Shown here: one piece after another, positions 1 through 8,858 of the stretch
How positions within the stretch are numbered: position 1 is the first letter of the stretch
Layout of the letters: the number at the start of each line of letters is the position of its first letter
DNA from: an uncultured Algoriphagus sp.
Lineage (GTDB): Bacteria > Bacteroidota > Bacteroidia > Cytophagales > Cyclobacteriaceae
Length of the DNA: 51,886 bases
Direction of reading: 5' to 3'
NCBI GenBank assembly: GCA_903952135.1
Contig: CAJBER010000024.1
Span: 1-51,886, forward strand
Notes under the pieces: model-generated
The model's input: the letters and a program-made list of their open reading frames with translations, nothing else
Databases searched by the model: none
What the model was told of the DNA's origin: nothing
Position numbers and translations under genes: made by a program

Positions 1-2
1 CC

Positions 3-203
3 GATCTAATTATTTTACTTCTTTTCTTTATCCTACCGTTATCCTATTTTTTACTTTGGCTTTATTGCTTGATCGATGTAATTCGTTCGAAATTTAAGGC
101 GGAGAATATGAAATTGATTTGGATAATTATCTTGGTATTTGTTCAGTTAATTGGACCTATTCTTTATTTGATTTTGAGAAAAAATTCTAAGCTGAGTACT
201 TGA
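3..203 (+). CDS. PLDc_N-type small membrane protein (3' part)
   Basis: An open frame enters from the left edge and ends at TGA 201-203; the start lies outside the window. The 66 visible residues form two hydrophobic helices joined by a short basic loop. The first helix runs into WLYCLIDVIRSKF and the second contains LIGPILYLILRKN. This helix-loop-helix with an (I/L)DV..S.F loop and a GPI.Y second helix resembles the phospholipase D N-terminal membrane domain (PLDc_N, Pfam PF13396), which in Bacteroidota often occurs as a stand-alone protein of unknown function. It ends 8 bases before the stop of the convergent epimerase gene. The family call rests on pattern only. Confidence 0.6.
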   Translation, partial: DLIILLLFFILPLSYFLLWLYCLIDVIRSKFKAENMKLIWIIILVFVQLIGPILYLILRKNSKLST

Positions 204-211
204 AAAGCACC

Positions 212-1105
212 TTAATCCTTAAAAAATAAATTTTTTAGCGCCTGCTTCAACTCCGGAAACTCAAATTCAAAGCCTGCCTTTTGAATCTTTTGGCTAGACA
301 CGCGATTGCCGCCTAGGACCATCGCGGCCATTTCTCCCAAAACCAACTTCAGTGCAAATCCAGGCACTCCGATTCCAAGATAGGTTTTGCCCTTGGCCAC
401 CGCGGCTTCCTTGGTCAGTTGCTGGTTGGTAGCGGGATTAGGCCCCACCGCATTGTAAATTCCCTGAAGGGTGGTTTTTTCAAGTGCAAAAACAAACATC
501 CGCACCAGGTCTTCCACATGGATCCAACTCATCCACTGCGCACCTGAACCCAAAGGTGCAGCCACAGGGGGCTTGAGCATTTCGGCTAAGGCTCCTCCCT
601 GCGCATCCAAGACGATGCCTATTCGGAGAATGACGCATCTGAGAGGCAAGGCTTCAATCTTTTTGACCTCTTTTTCCCAAGCTAGCACCACTTCTGCCAA
701 AAAATCGGTGCCTGAAGAACTGTTCTCGTCCACAAGTGCAGCGCCGGTATCAAATCCATAATAGCCCACTGCCGAGGCAGAAATAAAGGTGCTTGGCTTA
801 TCAGTTGCCTGCTGTATCGCTCGATGCAATAGCGCGGTACTTTCTGTTCGTGAGCGAAGGATGGCCTGCTTTCGCTCCGCCGTCCAGCGCTTTTCTGCTA
901 CCCCCTCACCAGCCAAATGCACCACTGCATCTGCCCATTCCATGGCTTGCGGATCTATTTCCTGTCGCGCCACGTCCCAGAGAAAATGGGTCTGCTGCTG
1001 TGGTTTTCTGCTAAGCCAAGCCACTTCATACCCTTTTTGAACCAGTAAGGCAGTAAGTTGCTTGCCGACCAGTCCTGAGCCTCCAGTGATGAGAATATTT
1101 TTCAT
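212..1105 (-). CDS. TIGR01777-family SDR epimerase (YfcH-like)
   Basis: A 297-residue NAD(P)-binding Rossmann protein. The N-terminus MKNILITGGSGLVGKQL carries the GxxGxxG dinucleotide motif (residues 8-14). A YYGFDTG segment lies near residue 115, where these proteins have their active-site tyrosine region. The C-terminal 50 residues, with VPGFALKLVLGEMA and a final GFEF.FP..KQAL, match the DUF1731-type tail of the TIGR01777/YfcH family. Length and architecture are complete. The substrate is unknown for most members; the E. coli homologue is implicated in cell division phenotypes. It is transcribed alone and converges on the preceding small membrane protein. Confidence 0.85.
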   Translation of the reverse strand: MKNILITGGSGLVGKQLTALLVQKGYEVAWLSRKPQQQTHFLWDVARQEIDPQAMEWADAVVHLAGEGVAEKRWTAERKQAILRSRTESTALLHRAIQQATDKPSTFISASAVGYYGFDTGAALVDENSSSGTDFLAEVVLAWEKEVKKIEALPLRCVILRIGIVLDAQGGALAEMLKPPVAAPLGSGAQWMSWIHVEDLVRMFVFALEKTTLQGIYNAVGPNPATNQQLTKEAAVAKGKTYLGIGVPGFALKLVLGEMAAMVLGGNRVSSQKIQKAGFEFEFPELKQALKNLFFKD

Positions 1106-1196
1106 GAACGCGTATTTTGTGGATAACTCATTTGCGCGGCAATTGGTTGCTCGTTGGCGAACTTATGTCCTAAAAATGTGAAAAGCAGGCCGAAAA

Positions 1197-2468
1197 ATGT
1201 GTTTCTTTTCTCTAGAAATCCTTCAAATCCCCTTTTCTTTGTACCCAAAGGCCACTCAACCCCCGATCAACTTGTTGAAATCCCTTCTTTTTTGGATAGC
1301 CATTGGCGCATGTGTCGGAACCTTGTCAGGCTCGGCCTCCGCTATTTTTTTGCTTTCCTTGGATTGGGTAGGCCAGGTTCGTGATGCCCACCTTTGGCTT
1401 TTGGCACTACTTCCCATAGCTGGCTTTGGGATTGGCTACTGCTACCACCGCTACGGGTCGGGTGTAGAAAAAGGAAACAATCTGATCTTAGCCGGGATCT
1501 ATACTCCCCAGCCGGCCTTGCCCTTGCGGATGGCACCTTTCCTCTTTTTCGGCACCCTAATCACCCATCTTTTTGGGGGCTCGGCGGGTAGGGAAGGGAC
1601 AGCTGTGCAAATGGGCGCTTCTTTGGCAGCTCAACTAGGCAAGCGATGGTCCTTGGATGCGCAGACGGGCAGGACGCTTCTGATTTGTGGTGTTGCGGGG
1701 GGATTTGCCTCCGTGTTTGGTACACCCCTGGCAGGAGCGGTATTTTCTCTGGAATGGTTGTTTCGCCGAAAAATAGAACCCAACTCTATTTTTCCGGCCT
1801 TCTGGTCTGCGTTTACAGCCTATTGGGTTTGCGATTGGGTCTGGGGTATTGGACATACGGCATACCATATTCCTGAGGTCGCTCCACCTACTCTGGTCAA
1901 CTTGGCATGGATGATTCCTGCAGGGATTGCCTTTGGGCTGGCTGCTCGCCTATTTGTGGAGGCAGGGCATGGGGTAAGTCGGCTTTTCAGCAGCATTTCG
2001 TATCCCCCGCTTCGGCCACTCATCGGCGGAATTTTAGTGGCTGGAATCGTGTACATCACAGGGGCAAACACCTACATAGGTTTGGGTATTCCACGGATAG
2101 TGGAGGCCTTCGAGACCCCAGTTCCCTGGTATGATTTTTTGGCGAAAACAGGTTTGACGGCCTTGACTTTAGGCTCTGGATTTAAAGGAGGGGAAGTCAC
2201 GCCTCTTTTCTTCACGGGGGCCACCTTGGGCAATGCGCTGGCTGCCTACATTCCGCTGCAATTAGCGCTTTTGGCAGGATGTGGGTTTGTGGGGGTGTTT
2301 GCTGGGGCTACGAATACCCCTTTGGCCAGTACCCTGATGGGCATGGAATTGTTTGGCTTGGAGGCAGGTATTTACTTAGGGATCGCCTGTTTGGTGGCCT
2401 TTATCTTTAGCGGAAGGGCCAGCATTTACGCTGCCCAAGACTTGGGCTGGAAAAAATCACTACCCTGA
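1197..2468 (+). CDS. CLC-family transporter, probable CLC-F fluoride/H+ antiporter
   Basis: A 423-residue polytopic protein of the CLC chloride channel superfamily. The gating-glutamate motif reads GREGTAVQMG (E133) instead of the usual GREGP. The selectivity-filter GSGIP motif is absent; EKGNNLILAG stands in that region. A later GSGFKGGEVTPLF segment has Glu333 and Thr335 two residues apart, as described for the Glu/Thr pair of fluoride-selective CLC-F proteins. These traits favour a fluoride/proton antiporter for fluoride resistance over a chloride channel. No CBS domain follows. The ATG at 1197 gives a slightly long N-terminus; an internal start is possible. I saw no fluoride riboswitch in the 91 bases upstream. 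Stop-to-stop distance to murF-alr is 14 bases. Confidence 0.8.
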   Translation: MCFFSLEILQIPFSLYPKATQPPINLLKSLLFWIAIGACVGTLSGSASAIFLLSLDWVGQVRDAHLWLLALLPIAGFGIGYCYHRYGSGVEKGNNLILAGIYTPQPALPLRMAPFLFFGTLITHLFGGSAGREGTAVQMGASLAAQLGKRWSLDAQTGRTLLICGVAGGFASVFGTPLAGAVFSLEWLFRRKIEPNSIFPAFWSAFTAYWVCDWVWGIGHTAYHIPEVAPPTLVNLAWMIPAGIAFGLAARLFVEAGHGVSRLFSSISYPPLRPLIGGILVAGIVYITGANTYIGLGIPRIVEAFETPVPWYDFLAKTGLTALTLGSGFKGGEVTPLFFTGATLGNALAAYIPLQLALLAGCGFVGVFAGATNTPLASTLMGMELFGLEAGIYLGIACLVAFIFSGRASIYAAQDLGWKKSLP

Positions 2469-2482
2469 GGTCAACAGCAGTT

Positions 2483-4954
2483 TTAATCCAGGTAATACAC
2501 CCGCTTGACGCGTCCACTGATATTGGTGAGCAGCTCGTAAGGGATGGTACCAATTTGATCGGCCAGCTCCTTTAATGAAATCTGCTCTCCATAGACGATG
2601 GCTTCATCCCCCGCCTTTGCTTCGGGAATAGCGCTCACATCCACCATCACCATGTCCATGCAGACATTGCCGACGACTGGGGCTTTCTTGCCATGGATGA
2701 GCACATAGCCCTTGCCTTGGGAAAACCGGCGATCGTAGCCGTCTGCATAGCCAATGGCCAAGGTGGCGATTCGACCTCCTTCGGGTAAGATCCCTTTTCT
2801 GGAATAGCCGACAGTAGTTCCAGGAACGAGGGTTTTGAGTTGGGAAATGGTGGTTTTCAAGGTGCTCACCGCCTTCAGGGAACGGTCGTGCTTGCCCGTC
2901 ACTTCTACCCCATACAGTCCAATTCCCAAGCGAACGAGGTCGAGCTGGTAGTCTGGGTAACGCACAATCCCTGCCGAGTTGAGTCCATGCCGTAGGGGTC
3001 GGTAGGAGAGGATGGAACAAATGGATTCGCTCATTTCCATAAACTGCTGCAGCTGCTGCAACGAAAAATCATGATGCGCTTCCTCGTCCGCACCCACCAG
3101 GTGGGTATACAAACTCGCCAAATGCAGTTGTGGATACTGCTGGATTAAGGTCTTCAGTTCTTCCAGTTGGGCAGATTCAAACCCCAGCCGGTTCATTCCG
3201 GTGTCTAGGTCCAAATGAATGGAAAGTTGGAGTGCTTGATGCTGCGCAAAAATCCCCAGTTTCCTAAAAAATTCGGGGCTAAACACCACAGGCTCGAGCT
3301 GGTATTGGTGCAGCAAATCGAAGGATTCTTCCACCGGATTCAGCACCATGATCGGCAACTGAATTCCTTGTTTGCGGAGGCTCACCCCCTCATCGGTGTA
3401 GGCTACTGCCAAGTAATCGGCTCCCAAGGTCTGCAGGTGATTCGCGATTTCTGCGGCCCCGCCTCCATAGGCAAAAGCCTTGACCATGACCATGACTCGA
3501 GTGGCTGGTCCGAGTTGTCTTTTGTAAAAGTTAAAATTATGGGTCAAGGCATTCAAATTGATTTCCAAGGTGGTGCCATGGATGCGCTGCTGAAGTCGGT
3601 TGACTACCCGTTCAAAGGCATATTCTCGTGCCCCCGTAATGAGAATGAGGTCGTTTTGAAACTGCTCCGGCTGTAGTTCTTGCAAGAGCTGCTCTGTACT
3701 GGAGAAGGTACGCATTCCTTTTCCAAGGAAGGTTTCCAAATGCTGAATCTGGGTTCCTACCCCGATTACTTGATCGATGTTGTAGGAGCGAATCAATTCG
3801 GCGGCCTCTTTGTACACTTTCTCTGGAAGTCCTTGCTGCAGCAGGTCCGATATAATGAGGATTTTGGAGCGCTTGGGTCGTTGCTGACTCAAAAACTCCA
3901 AAGCCACTCGAAGTCCAGCCAGGTCGTTGTTGTAGGTGTCATCAATCAGAAGGGACTCGTTGAGACCGGGCTTGAGCGTCAAGCGCATGTCCACGGGCTT
4001 CAAGTGACTCAGTCCTTCTTGAATACCATGTACTTCCTGACCCAAACTCAATGCAGCCAGGATCACGTGCGTGACGTTTTCCAAGGATGCCTGATCGGTG
4101 AAAGGTACCTGAAAGGTTAGCGTTTGGAGGTCACTTTTCATGACCACAATTCGGGAGTTGGTATCCTGGCTTTTCCAGGACACAGAGTAGTCTGACCCTG
4201 CTTTTTTGGACCAAGAGATGCGGTTTTCAGCAGGTACCTGTTGCTCTATTTCATGAGCCAGCAGCTCATGATCCCTGCAATACAAAAGGAAGTTGACGCC
4301 GGCAAAGAGCTTGAGCTTCTCAGCAATCTTCGCCTTTATCCCGGGAAACCCTTCCTCATGTGCCGACCCAATGTTGGTGAAAATTCCCAGCCCAGGTTGG
4401 ATCATTTGCGCCAAGGTGTCCATGTCGCCTATTTTGGAAACACCGGCCTCCAAAATGGCTACCTGGTGGTAGGATTGAATTCCAAAAATCGATAGGGGTA
4501 CCCCCACTTGGGAGTTGTAGCTTTTGGGGCTTTTGGCCACGGCAAACTGTTGGCTGAGGACTTGCCCAAGCCATTCCTTAACGATGGTTTTGCCATTGCT
4601 TCCCGTGATGCCCACCACGGGTTTGGTGAATTGGGCACGTTGGTAGGAGGCCAAAGCTTGCAGTGCCACTCGCGTATCCTTCACTTGGATAAAATACCCC
4701 TTTTCGAGCCAGGATGATGGAATACTCGCTTGATCATCCACCAAAAAATAGGCAACCCCTAAGTCCAACAGTTCAGACACAAAGGAAATTCCATCCGCTT
4801 TTGCCCCTTCCAGTGCGATAAATAGGGTTTGTTCGGGATGGAGGACCTGTCTCGAATCAATGCTGATCTGAGCAATAGGTTGGTCAGGATCCTTTCCCAG
4901 ACCCTTGCCTCCGGTAATTTGTTCTAAATGGGATCGTGTAAGGTTGGCCAACAT
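2483..4954 (-). CDS. murF-alr: Bifunctional MurF ligase / alanine racemase
   Basis: An 823-residue fusion. Residues 1-455 are MurF (UDP-MurNAc-tripeptide:D-Ala-D-Ala ligase), with the ATP-binding motif GITGSNGKT at 115-123. Residues 460-823 are a fold-type III alanine racemase: the PLP lysine is K492 in VMVKAFAYGGG, and the catalytic tyrosine is Y717 in GTTVGYSRKG. One polypeptide thus makes D-alanine and adds the D-Ala-D-Ala dipeptide to the peptidoglycan precursor in the cytoplasm. This fusion is typical of Bacteroidota. The ATG directly follows the TAA of the upstream flippase-like gene with no gap, so the two are almost certainly co-transcribed and probably translationally coupled. Confidence 0.95.
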   Translation of the reverse strand: MLANLTRSHLEQITGGKGLGKDPDQPIAQISIDSRQVLHPEQTLFIALEGAKADGISFVSELLDLGVAYFLVDDQASIPSSWLEKGYFIQVKDTRVALQALASYQRAQFTKPVVGITGSNGKTIVKEWLGQVLSQQFAVAKSPKSYNSQVGVPLSIFGIQSYHQVAILEAGVSKIGDMDTLAQMIQPGLGIFTNIGSAHEEGFPGIKAKIAEKLKLFAGVNFLLYCRDHELLAHEIEQQVPAENRISWSKKAGSDYSVSWKSQDTNSRIVVMKSDLQTLTFQVPFTDQASLENVTHVILAALSLGQEVHGIQEGLSHLKPVDMRLTLKPGLNESLLIDDTYNNDLAGLRVALEFLSQQRPKRSKILIISDLLQQGLPEKVYKEAAELIRSYNIDQVIGVGTQIQHLETFLGKGMRTFSSTEQLLQELQPEQFQNDLILITGAREYAFERVVNRLQQRIHGTTLEINLNALTHNFNFYKRQLGPATRVMVMVKAFAYGGGAAEIANHLQTLGADYLAVAYTDEGVSLRKQGIQLPIMVLNPVEESFDLLHQYQLEPVVFSPEFFRKLGIFAQHQALQLSIHLDLDTGMNRLGFESAQLEELKTLIQQYPQLHLASLYTHLVGADEEAHHDFSLQQLQQFMEMSESICSILSYRPLRHGLNSAGIVRYPDYQLDLVRLGIGLYGVEVTGKHDRSLKAVSTLKTTISQLKTLVPGTTVGYSRKGILPEGGRIATLAIGYADGYDRRFSQGKGYVLIHGKKAPVVGNVCMDMVMVDVSAIPEAKAGDEAIVYGEQISLKELADQIGTIPYELLTNISGRVKRVYYLD

Positions 4955-6016
4955 TTAACTTAACTCCTTTTTCTTCTTGAAAAATACCTGGCGTAACCAA
5001 CGTGGGAGGAAAATTGCCCCCAATATCAAATACGGATAGTACGAAAGCAATCTCCAAATGATGCTAGTCACAAAGGTGTATTTTTCCAAAAACTGCTCGA
5101 AAAATACGCCGAAGAAAAATTCCGCCGTTCCGCTACTGCCAGGTGTAGGGGAAATCATCATGACAATCCACATGATCACCTGTCGTGCAAATACGATAAT
5201 GTTGTCAAATAGATCCAAAGGCACAAATGCGCCCATCAAGGCGTTGAGCATCAGGTAGCGGGAGGACCATACGAAGATGGTGGCTCCAATGATTTTTAGC
5301 CAGTAGGAATAATTTTTACCAGAAAGCTGAATGGAGGCCTCTATGATTTGATCACCTTGCTCTTGCGCATTGTGCTTCCAGCGCTGAAGAAACCGGATTG
5401 AAAAAATCTTGATCAAGATCCACTTAAACACGCGAGGTCTGTAAAACAAGGCTGCCGCCATCACAAAACTATAAGAAGCATAAAGAGAATAGCTGATCCA
5501 AAAAATGGCTTGAAGGCTACTACCCAGTTGAGATTCAATAAGTGCGCTTTCAGGGAAAATATTGTCCTTCGCTAAGTATAGGATGATGGGTGCGCCAATG
5601 ACAAAGAAGAGGTTGTCCAAAATAGCCGTCACCATCACGTAAGCAATGGCTTTTCCCATTTTGATGCCTTCCTTGTTCAGGATAAACATGGCTACTGCCG
5701 TACCTCCCACTACTGATGGGGTCACAGCTGAAGCAAACTCCCACAGAATGATGACATAAATGGATCTTGTCCAGGTGAGCTGTCGGTCGGTGATCTCCCG
5801 AATACGGTAGACATAGCCAAAATCCCGAAAGAAGATGACTAAGATCGAGAGGAAGATAAATAAGGGGGAAGCATCCACGACCACCTTCAAATTTTCTACA
5901 GTGAGGTTTGGATCAAAGTAAAACATTGCAAAAACAATCCCTAATCCTATCACTACCGGCCACCAAACCTTATTTGGGTTGAGCGTTTGAAAAACCTTTT
6001 TGTTATCTACTTTCAT
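4955..6016 (-). CDS. Flippase-like (YbhN/UPF0104, LPG-synthase TM domain) protein
   Basis: An integral membrane protein of about 353 residues with seven or eight hydrophobic segments. It resembles the transmembrane half of lysylphosphatidylglycerol synthase (Pfam PF03706). Recognisable family pieces are the early SILVIFFRDFGYVYR and PSVVGGTAVAMFILNKEG segments and the late SPTPGSSGTAEFFFGVFF motif. No aminoacyl-transferase domain is present, so it is a stand-alone flippase-like protein of uncertain lipid substrate. A longer open frame begins at 6052, but the ATG at 6014-6016 overlaps the scpA stop as ATGA and gives the natural MKVDNKK N-terminus, so I prefer that start. Its stop abuts murF-alr. 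Confidence 0.85.
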   Translation of the reverse strand: MKVDNKKVFQTLNPNKVWWPVVIGLGIVFAMFYFDPNLTVENLKVVVDASPLFIFLSILVIFFRDFGYVYRIREITDRQLTWTRSIYVIILWEFASAVTPSVVGGTAVAMFILNKEGIKMGKAIAYVMVTAILDNLFFVIGAPIILYLAKDNIFPESALIESQLGSSLQAIFWISYSLYASYSFVMAAALFYRPRVFKWILIKIFSIRFLQRWKHNAQEQGDQIIEASIQLSGKNYSYWLKIIGATIFVWSSRYLMLNALMGAFVPLDLFDNIIVFARQVIMWIVMMISPTPGSSGTAEFFFGVFFEQFLEKYTFVTSIIWRLLSYYPYLILGAIFLPRWLRQVFFKKKKELS

Positions 6017-6765
6017 ACTTCGGTGGCGACAGGTTCGATTTTTTCTACCCAAAAATTATTGTAGCCTTCCCCTAAAATCAGAGTCAATTCAGATAGCTGT
6101 AGCAACTCAAGAATGGCCAAAAAAGTATAGATCACAAAGATTTTTTCCGGTTTGTATTCGATTAACTCGGTAAAAGGGACTTGCTTCTTGAAACTGATTT
6201 TTTCAAGCACAAACTCCTTCTGTTGTTCAATGGTATAAGGATACTGGATAATCGTGTGTTTGGGTTGATCCGTCCGCGATGCCAGACGTGACATGCACTT
6301 TTGAAAGACATTGAGTAATTTATATAAGTCCAAGTGCTGCAACTCGCCTTCTACATCCTCCAATTTGCTCAATTCCTGAAGTTCTTTCACTAGGTTTCCC
6401 CGCTTTTCTTTAGCCAAGCGATCCTCCTCCAGTGCAGAAAGCTCCTCCACAACAGACTTGTATTTTTTGTATTCAAGCAGGTTGCGCACGAGTTCTTCCC
6501 GAGGGTCAATTACCTCTCCCTGCTCATTTACTTCTGGCCTAGGGAGTAGCATTCGGGACTTAATCTTCATCAAGGTAGCCGCAAAGAGTATAAATTCACT
6601 GGCCACCTCAATTTCTAAAGTTTCCAATTGATGTACATAATCCAAGAAATCATTGGTGATCTTGGAAATGGGGATGTCGTAAATATCCAGTTCGTCCCGC
6701 TCTATAAAAAAGAGCATGAGATCGAAGGGGCCTTCGAACAAGGGCAATTTGATTTCGAAACTCAC
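6013..6765 (-). CDS. scpA: Segregation and condensation protein A
   Basis: A 250-residue ScpA kleisin, the linker of the bacterial SMC-ScpA-ScpB condensin. The N-terminal SFEIKLPLFEGPFDLMLFF and ERDELDIYDIPISKIT blocks are diagnostic, followed by a charged middle and a C-terminal winged-helix-like region. The start codon is GTG (6763-6765); no in-frame ATG upstream is plausible and the conserved N-terminus begins exactly here. The stop overlaps the next gene as ATGA. A TATCTTTG promoter element lies about 40 bases upstream. scpB and smc are not in the window. Confidence 0.93.
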   Translation of the reverse strand: MSFEIKLPLFEGPFDLMLFFIERDELDIYDIPISKITNDFLDYVHQLETLEIEVASEFILFAATLMKIKSRMLLPRPEVNEQGEVIDPREELVRNLLEYKKYKSVVEELSALEEDRLAKEKRGNLVKELQELSKLEDVEGELQHLDLYKLLNVFQKCMSRLASRTDQPKHTIIQYPYTIEQQKEFVLEKISFKKQVPFTELIEYKPEKIFVIYTFLAILELLQLSELTLILGEGYNNFWVEKIEPVATEV

Positions 6766-6806
6766 GGGATATTTAATTAATTGGATTAATTTTGTTTACT
6801 CTTAGC

Positions 6807-6814
6807 CAAAGATA
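6807..6814 (-). promoter_or_regulatory. Putative -7 element for scpA
   Basis: On the minus strand the sequence reads TATCTTTG, an exact match to the Bacteroidota -7 consensus TAnnTTTG, 41 bases before the scpA GTG. No convincing TTTG -33 box was found at the usual spacing. The dxs gene diverges from this region, and a plus-strand TAATTTTG at 6787-6794 could be its counterpart, although it sits far (about 138 bases) from the dxs start. Confidence 0.4.
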
Positions 6815-6931
6815 TTCAATTCAGCGAATTCTTAGGACTAGAATTTGGAAAGAGTCACTTTGAATCTGCTGTATTTTCAAACAAACAGGACAGCTAAAAA
6901 GTTAATCTTTCTTGACAATAACCCTTTGCCG

Positions 6932-8845
6932 ATGCACATCCTACCCGGTCCGTTACTAGCCCAAATCAATAGCCCTGCTGATTTGAAGAATTTTTCCAAA
7001 GATTCTTTAGTTCAGATTAGTCAGGAGCTTCGCCAATTTATCATCGATAATGTATCGGTGTATGGCGGCCATTTTGGGGCGAGCTTGGGTGTGGTTGAGC
7101 TTTCCGTTGCACTTCATTACGTGCTCAATACTCCTGAAGACCAGTTGGTATGGGACGTGGGGCACCAAGCTTATGGGCATAAAATCTTGACCGGAAGAAG
7201 GGATGTATTCCACACCAATCGCGTGTATGGAGGCATTTCAGGGTTTCCAAAGCGTAAGGAAAGCGAATTTGACACTTTTGGCGTAGGTCACTCCAGCACC
7301 TCCATTTCTGCGGCGCTGGGCATGGCCATGGCCTCCAAATACAAGGGGACTGACTTGCAACATGTAGCGGTCATCGGTGATGGAGCCCTGACTGGTGGAA
7401 TGGCTTTTGAAGCCTTAAACCATGCGGGAGTGAGCGGGACCAATTTGCTCATTATCCTCAACGACAACTGTATGTCCATCGACCCCAATGTGGGCGCCTT
7501 GAAGGATTACTTGACAGACATCACTACTTCTCACACCTACAATAAGGTGAAAGACGAGGTATGGAATGTGTTGGGTAAGCTCAGTAAGTTTGGCAGCAGC
7601 GCACAAGAAGTTATTTCCAAGGTGGAAGGGGCGATTAAGTCGGCCGTTCTTCACCAAAGCAACCTATTTGAATCCCTCAACCTACGTTATTTTGGACCTG
7701 TAGATGGCCACGATGTGGATCACTTGGTTGAGATTCTACGAGACCTCAAGGATATTCCTGGACCAAAAATCCTCCATTGCATTACCGTCAAAGGAAAGGG
7801 GTATGGCCCAGCCGAAAGCGGAAACAAAACTACCTGGCATGCTCCAGGGACTTTTGACAAGCTGACTGGAGAGATTTACAAAAAAACTCCAAGCAGCCCG
7901 CAGCCTCCCAAATACCAAGATGTCTTTGGGCATACAATGATCGAGCTTGCTGAAAAGGATGCGCGCATCATGGGGGTAACCCCTGCCATGCCATCGGGCT
8001 CTTCGATGAACTTGATGATGGCGGCCATGCCGGATCGTGCCTTTGACGTGGGCATTGCTGAGCAGCATGCGGTTACTTTCTCTGCGGGAATGGCTACACA
8101 AGGACTAGTTCCTTTCTGCAACATCTACTCTTCCTTTATGCAACGCGCCTACGACCAAGTGGTCCATGACGTGTGCCTTCAAAATTTGCCTGTGGTATTT
8201 TGTTTGGATCGTGCTGGCTTTGCCGGTGCAGACGGTCCTACCCACCACGGGGCTTACGATATCGCTTATTTCCGTTGCGTTCCCAACCTGGTAGTTTCTT
8301 CGCCGATGAATGAGGAAGAATTGCGCAACCTGATGTACACTGGCTCCAACTATGGAGGACCATTTTCCATTCGTTACCCAAGAGGAAATGGGGTCATGCC
8401 CAACTGGAAAACACCTTTCCAAGAGATTCCAGTGGGTCAAGGCAGATGCATCAAATCTGGTGAAGAGGTGGCCATCCTAACGCTTGGACATATTGGCAAC
8501 TATGCCGTGGAGGCCTGCGAAATGTTAGCCAAAGAAGGCTTGAACCCGGCACATTACGACATGCGCTTTGTGAAGCCTTTGGATGAAAAGTTATTGCACG
8601 AAATCTTCTCCACCTTCAAAAAAGTAATCACCGTAGAAGATGGCTGCTTGATGGGAGGATTTGGATCTGCGGTTCTTGAATGGATGGTTGACCAAGGCTA
8701 CCAGGCTCAAGTGAAGCGTTTGGGTATTCCTGATGACATTATCGAGCACGGGGAGCAACTGGAACTGCACCGCGACTGTGGATTCGATCCTCAGGGCATC
8801 GCCAATGCAGTGAAGGCAATGACCGAGCAAGAACAACTTGCCTAA
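6932..8845 (+). CDS. dxs: 1-deoxy-D-xylulose-5-phosphate synthase
   Basis: A thiamine-diphosphate enzyme that condenses pyruvate and glyceraldehyde 3-phosphate in the first step of the MEP isoprenoid pathway. Diagnostic segments are WDVGHQAYGHKILTGR, the ThDP/Mg motif GDGALTGGMAFEA with downstream NDNCMSI, the catalytic GIAEQHAVTFSAGMA and DRAGFAGADGPTHHG. An open frame extends up to 6845, but the ATG at 6932 gives MHILPGPLLAQINSP, the usual start of this family (637 residues). It is followed after 13 bases by an alpha/beta hydrolase gene. Isoprenoid supply fits the carotenoid and undecaprenyl functions elsewhere in the window. Confidence 0.95.
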   Translation: MHILPGPLLAQINSPADLKNFSKDSLVQISQELRQFIIDNVSVYGGHFGASLGVVELSVALHYVLNTPEDQLVWDVGHQAYGHKILTGRRDVFHTNRVYGGISGFPKRKESEFDTFGVGHSSTSISAALGMAMASKYKGTDLQHVAVIGDGALTGGMAFEALNHAGVSGTNLLIILNDNCMSIDPNVGALKDYLTDITTSHTYNKVKDEVWNVLGKLSKFGSSAQEVISKVEGAIKSAVLHQSNLFESLNLRYFGPVDGHDVDHLVEILRDLKDIPGPKILHCITVKGKGYGPAESGNKTTWHAPGTFDKLTGEIYKKTPSSPQPPKYQDVFGHTMIELAEKDARIMGVTPAMPSGSSMNLMMAAMPDRAFDVGIAEQHAVTFSAGMATQGLVPFCNIYSSFMQRAYDQVVHDVCLQNLPVVFCLDRAGFAGADGPTHHGAYDIAYFRCVPNLVVSSPMNEEELRNLMYTGSNYGGPFSIRYPRGNGVMPNWKTPFQEIPVGQGRCIKSGEEVAILTLGHIGNYAVEACEMLAKEGLNPAHYDMRFVKPLDEKLLHEIFSTFKKVITVEDGCLMGGFGSAVLEWMVDQGYQAQVKRLGIPDDIIEHGEQLELHRDCGFDPQGIANAVKAMTEQEQLA

Positions 8846-8858
8846 AACCAGCAATTCC

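Noticed and set aside
1106-1196. Possible fluoride riboswitch before the CLC gene
   Set aside because: The 91-base upstream region lacks the conserved fluoride aptamer blocks and pseudoknot pattern that I would expect.
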